Below, one piece after another: positions 7,125 through 14,152 of a stretch of 17,529 nt of DNA. Both the position numbers and the translations under genes were made by a program. Under the pieces are notes generated by a model, which was given only the letters and a program-made list of their open reading frames with translations, searched no databases and was not told the origin of the DNA. Numbering within the stretch: position 1 is the stretch's first letter; each line of letters begins with the position of its first letter. Origin of the DNA: CAG-791 sp963658405 (lineage in GTDB: Bacteria > Bacillota > Clostridia > Lachnospirales > Lachnospiraceae); NCBI GenBank assembly GCA_963658405.1, contig CAVKQI010000051.1:1-17529 (forward strand). Reading direction: 5' to 3'.

Positions 7125-8021
7125 CTAAGGAAGCATATCCACAGCCTCATCCGGATAGAACATCGTCCCGATACCATGATTGGTAAAGATCTCCAGCAGC
7201 AGACAGTGTGCGATGCGGCCGTCCAGGATATGCACGCGGTTTACGCCGCCTCTGACAGCTGCCGTACAGTTGGCGAGCTTTGGCAGCATGCCGCCGCCGA
7301 TATAACCTCCGGCGATGAGCTCATCTGCTGCGGATACACTGATCCGGGAAATAAAGGAGGCCTTGTCATTGATATCCTTGTACAGACCTTCGATATCTGT
7401 CAGGAATACCAGCTTGTCTGCTCCCACGGCTCTGGCAATGGCACAGGCCGCATCATCCGCATTGATATTGTAGGTAGCAAAGTCATCGTCCATGCCGATG
7501 GGTGCCACGATGGGCAGATAATCCTTCTCCAGCATGTCATAGAGGATCTGGGGATGCACATCGGTGATCTCTCCCACATAGCCGATGTCCTCGCCGGTAT
7601 TGGCATATTTCTTCTTTACGTGGAGAAGACCGCCGTCCTTGCCGGTGATGCCCACGGCCTTGACGCCCAGCTCTTCTACCATGGATACCAGGTTCTTGCC
7701 TACTCTGCCAAGCACCATCTCTGCGATTTCCATGGTCTCTTTATCTGTCACCCGAAGACCGCCGATGAACTTTGCTTCCTTGCCGCTCTTTTCCACCCAG
7801 CGGCTGATGGCCTTGCCGCCGCCGTGGACGATGATGGGCTTAAAGCCTACCAGCTTTAAAAGGGTCACGTCCTTGATGACATTTTTCTGCAGTTCCTCAT
7901 TGCTCATGGCAGAGCCGCCGTACTTGACCACGATGATCTTCCGGTTATACTGCTGGATATAAGGCAGAGCCTCTATAAGGACCTCTGCTTTTTTCTGTGC
8001 TTCATCTACGTACTGTTCCAT
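7125..8021 (-). CDS. argB: Acetylglutamate kinase
   Basis: Amino-acid kinase family enzyme, second step of arginine synthesis: it phosphorylates N-acetylglutamate with ATP. It has 298 residues. Seen in the sequence are KYGGSAM with catalytic Lys33, the HGGGK loop (66-70), GGLRVTD with Arg90, the NADDAACAIA segment with Asp190, and GGYIGGGMLPKL with Lys248. The N-terminal extension of about 25 residues before the first strand is the helix found in hexameric, arginine-inhibited NAGKs, so feedback inhibition by arginine is likely (inference). GGAGG lies 4 nt before the ATG. The gene is preceded by four successive hairpins, the last only about 4 nt from its ribosome site. Confidence 0.97.
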   Translation of the reverse strand: MEQYVDEAQKKAEVLIEALPYIQQYNRKIIVVKYGGSAMSNEELQKNVIKDVTLLKLVGFKPIIVHGGGKAISRWVEKSGKEAKFIGGLRVTDKETMEIAEMVLGRVGKNLVSMVEELGVKAVGITGKDGGLLHVKKKYANTGEDIGYVGEITDVHPQILYDMLEKDYLPIVAPIGMDDDFATYNINADDAACAIARAVGADKLVFLTDIEGLYKDINDKASFISRISVSAADELIAGGYIGGGMLPKLANCTAAVRGGVNRVHILDGRIAHCLLLEIFTNHGIGTMFYPDEAVDMLP

Positions 8022-8034
8022 TTTTCCTCCATAT

Positions 8035-8164
8035 GCCGCAGCTCGCTGCGGCTGCCTGAGGAGAATTTCGCGCAGGCGAATTCTCCGATAGGATCACGAA
8101 TGGATGACGTCTACGTCATCCGTTCGAGTTTACAGGAAATGCCATCAGGCATTTCCTGTAAACT
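8035..8164 (-). repeat. Tandem array of four hairpins between argJ and argB
   Basis: Four consecutive palindromes fill the spacer. At 8127-8164 a 17-bp perfect stem (core GTTTACAGGAAATGCC) has a 4-nt loop. At 8097-8126 a 14-bp stem (core GGATGACGT/ACGTCATCC) has a 2-nt turn and one G-T pair. At 8060-8086 GGAGAATT-CGC pairs with GCG-AATTCTCC, with one bulge. At 8035-8052 GCCGCAGC pairs with GCTGCGGC. None is followed by a T-tract on the transcribed minus strand, so these are not ordinary terminators. They could protect or process the argJ/argB mRNA, or be a mobile palindromic element. Confidence 0.8.
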
Positions 8165-8189
8165 TTTGTCTTTCTGTGCCGCAGTTATA

Positions 8190-9422
8190 TTAACTTCTAT
8201 AATCGGCATTGATCTTTACATAATCATAGGTCAGATCGCATCCCCAGGCGGTGGCCTGTGCCTCGCCCTCATGCATGTCCGCCACAATGCGCACGCTCTT
8301 GCCGGATAAGAACTTTGTAGCCATCTCCTCGCTGTAATCGGCAGCTGCACCGTTTGTATAGATCAGCATCTGCTCGCCGTCCTTTTCAAAGAACAGGTCT
8401 ACCTTTTCCGGATCGAAAGAGACGCCGGCATAGCCCAGGGCGCACAGGATCCTGCCCCAGTTGGCATCGTTGCCGAACATCGCCGCCTTGGTCAGGTTAG
8501 AGCAGATCACGGATTTCGCCAGGATCTTTGCATTTTCCTTGGTATCCATGTGGATCACGCTGGCCTCTACCAGTTTGGTAGCGCCCTCGCCGTCTCCGGC
8601 CTGCATCTTTGCGAGGTCTGTGCATACCGCCTGCAGTGCCTCATACAGATCCGCATAGCCGGGATCCTCTGCGGAAGTGATCTTTGCATTGCCTGCCAGT
8701 CCGTTGGCCAGTACCAGGCAAGTATCGTTGGTGGAGGTATCTCCGTCTACGGAGATCATATTGAAGGTATCCTTGGTGATCTCGGAGAGCATCTGCTGCA
8801 GCAGGGTCTTTTCCACGGCAGCATCGGTGGTGATGTAAGCCAGCATGGTGCACATGTTGGGATGGATCATACCGGAGCCCTTGCTCATGCCGCCGATGGT
8901 CACTGTCACATCCCCGATCTCAAACTGATAAGCGCTTTCCTTGGGGTAGGTGTCGGTGGTCATGATGGCCTTGGCTGCTGCCAGACCTGCCTCCAGGCTC
9001 TCTTCCTTCGCCTTAGCCAGTGCTGCGGCGCCGGCTGTGATCTTATCCACCGGCAGCTGCATGCCGATGACGCCGGTGGAGCCAAGCAGCACTGCATCTG
9101 CAGGAATACCCAGCGCCTTGCCCGCTGCCTCTGCCGTGGCCTGACAGTTTTCTCTGCCCTGCACACCGGTGCAGGCATTGGCGATGCCGGAGTTTGCCAC
9201 GATCGCCTGTACGAAAGGCGCCTCTGCGACCTTTTCCCGGTCCCACTGTACCGGCGCTGCCTTTACCACATTGCTGGTAAAGACGCCTGCCGCTACGCAG
9301 GGCTCCTTGCTGTATACCATGGCCATATCCGTGCGGTTCTTGTACTTGATCTGTGCCTGTACGGCTGCTGCTGCAAATCCCTTTGCGGCTGTCACGCCGC
9401 CTTCCCTTTTCTCGATGCTCAT
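8190..9422 (-). CDS. argJ: Bifunctional ornithine acetyltransferase / N-acetylglutamate synthase
   Basis: ArgJ transfers the acetyl group from N-acetylornithine to glutamate, recycling acetate in the pathway; many homologues also use acetyl-CoA. It has 410 residues, typical length. Recognisable parts are GVFTSNVVKAAPV, IVANSGIANACTG (substrate/oxyanion region, about 74-86), LLGSTGVIG (112-120), AIMTTDTYPK (152-161) and the self-cleavage region KGSGMIHPNMCTML. The nucleophile Thr192 is preceded by Cys191 instead of the usual Ala. Cleavage there makes the alpha and beta chains. The start at 9422 lies 5 nt after the GNAT stop, with GAGGGG about 11 nt upstream inside that gene. Confidence 0.96.
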   Translation of the reverse strand: MSIEKREGGVTAAKGFAAAAVQAQIKYKNRTDMAMVYSKEPCVAAGVFTSNVVKAAPVQWDREKVAEAPFVQAIVANSGIANACTGVQGRENCQATAEAAGKALGIPADAVLLGSTGVIGMQLPVDKITAGAAALAKAKEESLEAGLAAAKAIMTTDTYPKESAYQFEIGDVTVTIGGMSKGSGMIHPNMCTMLAYITTDAAVEKTLLQQMLSEITKDTFNMISVDGDTSTNDTCLVLANGLAGNAKITSAEDPGYADLYEALQAVCTDLAKMQAGDGEGATKLVEASVIHMDTKENAKILAKSVICSNLTKAAMFGNDANWGRILCALGYAGVSFDPEKVDLFFEKDGEQMLIYTNGAAADYSEEMATKFLSGKSVRIVADMHEGEAQATAWGCDLTYDYVKINADYRS

Positions 9423-9427
9423 AGTAG

Positions 9428-9946
9428 TTATTTCCCCTCTTGTCCAATAAATCGATAGATATTTTCCTTATTCAATGTAAAGTCATAATAATTCAGGTCT
9501 TCCCGCTTCGTCCAGCCGATCTGTTTCCAGAATGCGTTGCCGATGTCATTGACGGTAAAGGCGATGAGGGAGACTTTGTTGACATGCTCATGGCGCAGGG
9601 CATTCATACAGTAGGCCACCATGGCCTTGCCGATGCCTTCCATCCGGTATTCCTTCTGTACGCATACGTGATACAAACATCCCCGGCGTCCGTCATTGCC
9701 GCACAGGATGGCACCTACCACATGGCCGTCTGCCACCGCCACCACGCTAAGGCCCGGATTGCGCTGCAAAAATCTCTCTACTCCTTCTCTGGAATCGTCG
9801 ATGCTGCGGATGGCAAATCCCTGAATGGTCATCCACAGTGCATAGACCTGGTCATAATCTTCTATTGTCATGGCGCGGATCTGCGCCGGTTCCTTCTGCA
9901 TTTCTTTTAATCTTTTCCTTTCTGTACCGATGGGCGGTTCTGTCAT
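9428..9946 (-). CDS. GNAT-family N-acetyltransferase within the arg cluster
   Basis: A 172-residue single GNAT domain. It shows an N-terminal IRAMTIEDYDQVYALW, a beta strand with GHVVGAILCGNDGRRG, and the acetyl-CoA pyrophosphate loop YRMEGIGKAMV (R-x-x-G-x-G). AFTVNDIGNAFWKQIGW is the typical C-terminal half. It lies between argC (27-nt gap) and argJ (5-nt gap), so it is almost certainly co-transcribed with arginine genes. A short N-acetylglutamate synthase role is an attractive inference, since single-domain GNAT NAGS enzymes of similar size are known in actinobacteria. The sequence also resembles generic YpeA-like GNATs, so the substrate is unproven. At 9946 AGGAGG directly touches the ATG with no spacer; the ATG at 9901 is an alternative start. 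Confidence 0.85.
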   Translation of the reverse strand: MTEPPIGTERKRLKEMQKEPAQIRAMTIEDYDQVYALWMTIQGFAIRSIDDSREGVERFLQRNPGLSVVAVADGHVVGAILCGNDGRRGCLYHVCVQKEYRMEGIGKAMVAYCMNALRHEHVNKVSLIAFTVNDIGNAFWKQIGWTKREDLNYYDFTLNKENIYRFIGQEGK

Positions 9947-9973
9947 CCTCCTGACCTGTTTCCGGCCCGATTT

Positions 9974-11065
9974 CTAAGGCAGTACCGGCACCATGGAAAT
10001 ACCGGTCTCCTCCGGCAGGCCAAAGAGCAGATTCATATTCTGCACAGCCTGGGAAGCGGCGCCCTTCATCAGATTGTCCAGGGCACCCATCATGATCACG
10101 CGGCCTGTGCGGGCATCCACCTTGCAGTTTACATCCACGTAATTGCTGCCTTCCACGAATCTGGTCTCCGGGCAGACGCCGTCCGGCAGTACGCGGACAA
10201 AACGCTCCTGATCATAGTACTTCTTATAGACTTCCCGCAACTCTTCCTGTGTAGGAAGCTTTCCGTCGGCTCCCGGCACTAAAGATGCATAAGCTGTCAC
10301 CAGAATGCCTCTGTTCATGGGTACCAGGTGCGGGGTAAAGGTGATGGTGATGGGCTTGCCGCAGGCATATCCCAGCTGCTCCTCGATCTCCGGTGTATGC
10401 CGGTGCGTCGCAACGCCGTATGCCTTGGCACTCTCATTGACTTCGCAGTAAAGATTGGCCACCTTGCCGCCGCGGCCAGCGCCGGATACACCGCTCAAAG
10501 CATCCACCACCAGCGTGTTGGGATCAATGAGGCCTTCCTTTACCAGCGGATAAGCCGTCAGAATGGAGCATGTGGTATAGCAGCCGGGATTAGCCAGCAG
10601 TCTCGCAGAGGGAATATCCTTGCGGTTGATCTCCACCAGACCGTACACGGCCCCCTCGATCAGCTCCGGTGCCTGATGCTTGATCTTGTACCATTTCTCG
10701 TAGACAGAGACATCTTTTAATCGGAAGTCTGCGCTTAAGTCGATGATCTTGGTCTTTTCCAGCAGCTCCTTTGTGGCAAAGGAAGCGCAGGCCCCCTGCG
10801 GGGTTGCGGTAAAGATCACATCCACCTTCTCAGCCAGCTTTGTGATCTCTTCCTTCATCCGCTCGGTATCGTCATCCATACAGGTCAGATCGATGATCTC
10901 GTAGAGATTGCCGAATACAGAGGCGATCTTCTGATCCGCATAGCTGCGGGAGCCCACAAAGACGATCTCCGCATTGGGATGGTACGCAAGGAGCTTTATG
11001 ATCTCCGCTCCGGCATAGCCTGTGGCACCGATGATTCCTACTCTGATCTTTCCTGTACTGCTCAT
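9974..11065 (-). CDS. argC: N-acetyl-gamma-glutamyl-phosphate reductase
   Basis: NADPH-dependent reductase for the third step of arginine synthesis; it converts N-acetylglutamyl phosphate to the semialdehyde. The N-terminal dinucleotide motif is GIIGATGYAGAE. Catalytic Cys162 lies in ANPGCYTTCS, and the active-site His is in GVATHRHTPEIE (about residues 220-228). DALSGVSGAGR is the usual substrate loop. ATG 11065 is preferred over ATG 11071: AGGAGA lies 8 nt from the former but only 2 nt from the latter. This gives 363 residues. It leads the minus-strand arginine operon, has its own promoter (11113-11140), and is divergent from argG. Confidence 0.96.
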   Translation of the reverse strand: MSSTGKIRVGIIGATGYAGAEIIKLLAYHPNAEIVFVGSRSYADQKIASVFGNLYEIIDLTCMDDDTERMKEEITKLAEKVDVIFTATPQGACASFATKELLEKTKIIDLSADFRLKDVSVYEKWYKIKHQAPELIEGAVYGLVEINRKDIPSARLLANPGCYTTCSILTAYPLVKEGLIDPNTLVVDALSGVSGAGRGGKVANLYCEVNESAKAYGVATHRHTPEIEEQLGYACGKPITITFTPHLVPMNRGILVTAYASLVPGADGKLPTQEELREVYKKYYDQERFVRVLPDGVCPETRFVEGSNYVDVNCKVDARTGRVIMMGALDNLMKGAASQAVQNMNLLFGLPEETGISMVPVLP

Positions 11066-11112
11066 AATCATTTTCTCCTGATTCTTATAATTTAGAACGC
11101 ATAGACTTTTCT

Positions 11113-11140
11113 ATTATATCCCCAAACTGCTGATGTACAA
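11113..11140 (-). promoter_or_regulatory. argC operon promoter
   Basis: On the minus strand, TTGTAC (11140-11135) and a perfect TATAAT (11118-11113) are separated by 16 nt. The predicted start is near 11106, about 41 nt before ATG 11065. Confidence 0.65.
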
Positions 11141-11179
11141 CCTTTTCTTGTTCAGTACCTGACGAATTCATGTACCAGC

Positions 11180-11313
11180 ATTGCATAACTATACATCCTT
11201 TATGCATAATATGCAAGTGATTTTGATTTCGCGTCATTTAATATAGGTTTGTATCGTTGTTCGCCATCAAAGCAGTATTTTTGTTTATGCATATTGATGT
11301 ATATTTTTGCACT
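11180..11313. promoter_or_regulatory. ARG-box-like sites in the argC-argG divergent region
   Basis: Several AT-rich imperfect palindromes resemble the ArgR/AhrC operator pattern TNTGNAT-W4-ATNCANA. ATTGCATAACTATACATC at 11180-11197 has 3 mismatches. TATGCATATTGATGTATA at 11286-11303 has 2 mismatches. An overlapping site at 11296-11313 reaches the argG -35. A compact palindrome, TATGCATAATATGCAAG, lies at 11201-11217 but has a 3-nt instead of a 4-nt centre. The rest of the spacer is AT-rich without an ORF. Arginine-responsive control by an ArgR-type repressor is inferred; no regulator gene lies in the window. Confidence 0.5.
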
Positions 11314-11341
11314 TGCATTTGCCTATATGATGTTGTATAGT
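11313..11341 (+). promoter_or_regulatory. argG promoter
   Basis: TTGCAT (11313-11318) and TATAGT (11336-11341) are 17 nt apart. The start would be near 11348, about 49 nt before the argG ATG. This excludes the longer reading frame from 11340, whose start codon would lie within the -10. Confidence 0.65.
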
Positions 11342-11396
11342 GGTTAAAGCGCGGACTAAAGCTCCGCTAATATTGAATATTTGGAGGCATTTTCCC

Positions 11397-12638
11397 ATGG
11401 CAAACGAAAAAGAAAAAGTAGTTCTTGCATATTCCGGCGGTCTGGATACCACTGCCATCATCCCCTGGCTGAAAGAGACCTATAATTATGATGTGATCTG
11501 CGTCTGCATCGACTGCGGACAGGGCGAGGAGCTCTCCGGTCTGGATGAGCGTGCCAAGTCCTGCGGCGCTGCCAAGCTTTACATTCTGGATGTCATCGAC
11601 GAGTTCTGCGATGAGTATGTGGTTCCCTGCGTACAGGCCCATGCCGTCTATGAGAATAAATACCTCCTGGGCACTTCCATGGCTCGTCCCCTGATCGCCA
11701 AGAAGCTGGTAGAGATCGCCAGAAAGGAAAATGCCACCGCTATCTGCCACGGTGCTACCGGCAAGGGCAATGACCAGGTTCGTTTCGAGCTGGGCATCAA
11801 GGCTCTGGCACCGGACATCAAGATCATCGCTCCCTGGAGAGATCCCAAGTGGGGTCTTGACTCCCGTGAGTCCGAGATCGAGTACTGCCACAAGCACGGT
11901 ATCCACCTTCCCTTCTCCACCGACAGCAGCTACAGCCGTGACCGCAACATCTGGCACATCAGCCACGAGGGTCTGGAGCTGGAGGATCCCGCTAATAAGC
12001 CCAATTACGACCACCTCCTGGTGCTGAGCGTCACCCCCGAGAAAGCTCCCGATGCCGTCACCCACGTGACCATGACCTTTGAAAACGGTGTGCCGAAGAC
12101 CCTGAACGGACAGGCTATGAAGGTCTCCGACATCATCCGCGAGCTCAACCGCTTAGGCGGCGCCAACGGCATCGGCATCATCGATATCGTAGAGAACCGT
12201 GTCGTAGGCATGAAGTCCAGAGGCGTCTATGAGACCCCCGGCGGCACTATCCTCTATGAGGCACATCAGCAGCTCGAAGAGCTGATCCTGGATCGCGACA
12301 CCTATGCATTCAAGACCGAGATGGGCAGCAAGTTTGCCAGCCTGGTCTACGAAGGCAAGTGGTTCACCCCTCTTCGCGAGGCAGAGCAGGCCTTCATCGA
12401 GGCTACCCAGCAGTATGTCACAGGCGAAGTAAAGTTCGGCCTCTACAAGGGCAACATCATCCGCGAGGGCACCACTTCCCCGTATTCTCTCTACAATGAG
12501 AGCCTTGCTTCCTTCACCACCGGCGATCTGTATGACCACAAGGATGCCAACGGCTTCATCAACCTCTTCGGTCTCTCCTTAAAGGTACGCGCCATGAAGA
12601 TGCTCGAAGTGGAAAAGAAGAACGAAAACAAAGCCTGA
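11397..12638 (+). CDS. argG: Argininosuccinate synthase
   Basis: ATP-dependent ligation of citrulline and aspartate to argininosuccinate, the penultimate step of arginine synthesis. The 413-residue protein begins at ATG 11397, with GGAGG 9 nt upstream. The N-terminal PP-loop ATP pyrophosphatase motif is VVLAYSGGLDTTAI. Further signatures are ATGKGNDQVRFE, PWRDPKWGLDSRESEIEYC and the DSSYSRDRNIWHISHEGLELE segment. The gene is rich in C-ending and major codons, more so than its neighbours, which suggests high expression. It is divergent from argC, with a shared regulatory region, and ends at its own terminator. argH does not follow it. Confidence 0.98.
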   Translation: MANEKEKVVLAYSGGLDTTAIIPWLKETYNYDVICVCIDCGQGEELSGLDERAKSCGAAKLYILDVIDEFCDEYVVPCVQAHAVYENKYLLGTSMARPLIAKKLVEIARKENATAICHGATGKGNDQVRFELGIKALAPDIKIIAPWRDPKWGLDSRESEIEYCHKHGIHLPFSTDSSYSRDRNIWHISHEGLELEDPANKPNYDHLLVLSVTPEKAPDAVTHVTMTFENGVPKTLNGQAMKVSDIIRELNRLGGANGIGIIDIVENRVVGMKSRGVYETPGGTILYEAHQQLEELILDRDTYAFKTEMGSKFASLVYEGKWFTPLREAEQAFIEATQQYVTGEVKFGLYKGNIIREGTTSPYSLYNESLASFTTGDLYDHKDANGFINLFGLSLKVRAMKMLEVEKKNENKA

Positions 12639-12677
12639 TAAACGGGCACGCATATCTTTGAAACAGTGCGAAAATGC

Positions 12678-12711
12678 AAAAGAGACGGTTGTTTTGACCG
12701 TCTCTTTTTTG
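12678..12711 (+). terminator. Intrinsic terminator of argG
   Basis: AAAAGAGACGGT (12678-12689) pairs perfectly with ACCGTCTCTTTT (12697-12708) around a 7-nt loop, followed by T residues. It ends about 40 nt after the argG stop codon. Confidence 0.9.
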
Positions 12712-12720
12712 TATTGCCGA

Positions 12721-12749
12721 TTGTATTTCTGCTGTCAATTCACTATACT
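12721..12749 (+). promoter_or_regulatory. Promoter for the DUF1294 gene
   Basis: TTGTAT (12721-12726) and TATACT (12744-12749) are separated by 17 nt, just after the argG terminator. The predicted leader is about 78 nt. Confidence 0.6.
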
Positions 12750-12833
12750 GGAGAGGAATAGACTGTCATCAGCACCGGCTGCGGGCCGCTGCAGTACAAA
12801 AGGCAGTCCGAAGGGAAAGGAAAATTACGTTAC

Positions 12834-13130
12834 ATGAGTACAAGATCACTTCTCATCGCCTATGTTCTGGTGATGAATCTCATCGCTTTTTTTGCCATGG
12901 GAATTGACAAAAGAAAGGCCGTCAAGCACGCCTACCGCATTCCCGAGGCCACTCTCTTTACCTTATCTGCCCTGGGAGGCAGCGTGGGTTCTATCCTTGG
13001 CATGTATTTCTTTCATCACAAGACCAGAAAGATCTATTTTAGGATCGGTATGCCCGCCATATTGCTGCTTCATATTCTGCTGCTTCTCGCATTTCGATTC
13101 TATTTCAGTGACATAAGCTTTATGTCCTAG
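12834..13130 (+). CDS. DUF1294 family small membrane protein
   Basis: A 98-residue protein with the DUF1294 pattern. TM1 is LLIAYVLVMNLIAFFAMG, followed by the conserved MGIDKRKAVKHAYRIPE. A short hydrophobic GG-containing helix (LFTLSALGGSVGSILGMYF) leads into FHHKTRK, and a last TM helix (PAILLLHILLLLAFRFYF) completes it. Family members are small membrane proteins of unknown function (YsdA in Bacillus). The start ATG 12834 has an AAAGGA about 12 nt upstream, a fairly weak site. No functional partner is evident; the next gene starts 95 nt downstream and could be co-transcribed. Confidence 0.93.
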   Translation: MSTRSLLIAYVLVMNLIAFFAMGIDKRKAVKHAYRIPEATLFTLSALGGSVGSILGMYFFHHKTRKIYFRIGMPAILLLHILLLLAFRFYFSDISFMS

Positions 13131-13187
13131 GAAACAGCACAGGATCATGGCGTGATCAAAAGAACAGATCCCGGGTATTTCTTTTAT

Positions 13188-13211
13188 GCAGCTGCAGAAG
13201 GCTGCGGCTGC
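13188..13211 (+). other. Hairpin upstream of the LytTR regulator
   Basis: GCAGCTGCAG pairs with CTGCGGCTGC (10 bp, one G-U) around AAGG. It ends 3 nt before the AGGAGG of the downstream gene and has no T-tract. Confidence 0.6.
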
Positions 13212-13225
13212 GCAAGGAGGAATTC

Positions 13226-13963
13226 ATGCACATCGCAATTTGTGAGGATAATATCGCAGACAGGCACCAGACAGAGCGGCTGATGAACCGACAGGCGCAG
13301 GCGCGCCGCAATGATGAAGATGGTTTCTATATCGACTCCTACGGAAACGTGGACGCCATCATGCCCTTTTCTTCCCGGTATGATATTTTTATGATCGATA
13401 TGGTATCCTCCGAATGTGACGGTCTTACACTGGCGCTGCGGTTGCAGGCTGCAGGCGCCCATGGCTATTTTATCCTCTGCAGTTCTTCCATCGACTATGC
13501 TGCACTTTACAGGGCAAAAGAATTAAAAGACGACCGCTTTCGTTTTCTCTCCAAGCCGATCAGGACCGATGAACTCACCGCACTTTTGGATGAACTGCTC
13601 CCCTTGGCCTCTCAGCATGAAGAGGTCATAGAGCTGCGCGGGCTCCATATCAGCGAAACACTTTATGTGCGTCCCTCAGAGATCCTATACGCCTTTTCTG
13701 AAAAAGGAAATTCCAATGTGATCCTCACAGAGGGCCGTTCCATGCTGGTGGCCGGAGAGCCTTACCGTCTCTACATCAATCTGGAGGATAACCCCTACTT
13801 CTCCCCCATCAGTGAGCATGCCTTTATCAATGTAGCGCATACGACTTCGATTTCCATGTTCGCCATCGTCATGGAGGACGGACATAAGTTCCGGGTATCT
13901 CCTTATTTTACCGGACCGATTAAGAAGCAGCATCAGGAACTGCTTGACCACGATATGCTATAA
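13226..13963 (+). CDS. LytTR-type response regulator (orphan)
   Basis: A 245-residue regulator. The receiver domain (about 1-122) begins MHIAICEDN with acidic residues E7-D8. Phosphoacceptor Asp58 lies in YDIFMIDMVSSECDG, and Lys110 in FRFLSKPI. The C-terminal half (about 130-240) has the layout of a LytTR DNA-binding domain (YVRPSEILYAFSEKGNSNVIL, then AFINVAHTTSISMFAIVMEDGHKFRVSP). It departs from the family core, where a conserved F-x-R-x-H-R-S-x-x-V-N usually occurs: here the matching stretch reads AFINVAHTTSIS. AGGAGG sits 5 nt before the ATG. No histidine kinase or peptide-signal gene is adjacent. Targets are unknown. LytTR regulators often act on virulence, bacteriocin or competence genes, but nothing here indicates which. 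Confidence 0.85.
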   Translation: MHIAICEDNIADRHQTERLMNRQAQARRNDEDGFYIDSYGNVDAIMPFSSRYDIFMIDMVSSECDGLTLALRLQAAGAHGYFILCSSSIDYAALYRAKELKDDRFRFLSKPIRTDELTALLDELLPLASQHEEVIELRGLHISETLYVRPSEILYAFSEKGNSNVILTEGRSMLVAGEPYRLYINLEDNPYFSPISEHAFINVAHTTSISMFAIVMEDGHKFRVSPYFTGPIKKQHQELLDHDML

Positions 13964-14002
13964 AAACACCCGGGATTTCATCATGGAAATCCCGGGTGTT
14001 TT
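13963..14002. terminator. Strong bidirectional terminator
   Basis: AAAACACCCGGGATTTC (13963-13979) pairs perfectly over 17 bp with 13986-14002 around a 6-nt loop. The A-run on the left and T-run on the right let it work in both directions. It overlaps the stop codon of the LytTR gene and may also end degV transcription from the other strand. Confidence 0.88.
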
Positions 14003-14152
14003 CTGCTGTCCGCTTATTAGCCTGTATTACTCCGGCGAGATCGCCTGCATTCCGCGGGCACACTGTACGGAGGAATTGTAAAGCAAATTCCGATTGGATC
14101 TTACAATGAAAGCTGTCTGTGATGACTGTGGCATAAATAGCTGTTTCGTTCT

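Noticed and set aside
8035..8164. CRISPR array or terminator cluster
   Set aside because: The four hairpins differ in sequence, have no regular repeat-spacer pattern, and lack T-tracts.
11340..11396. A longer argG starting at 11340
   Set aside because: The start would lie in the -10 hexamer and has no ribosome site; ATG 11397 has GGAGG and begins the family's usual N-terminus.
14003..14152. Small gene or RNA between the LytTR terminator and degV
   Set aside because: Only a weak GGAATT/AATTCC stem at 14074-14095 was seen, with no T-tract and no convincing frame.
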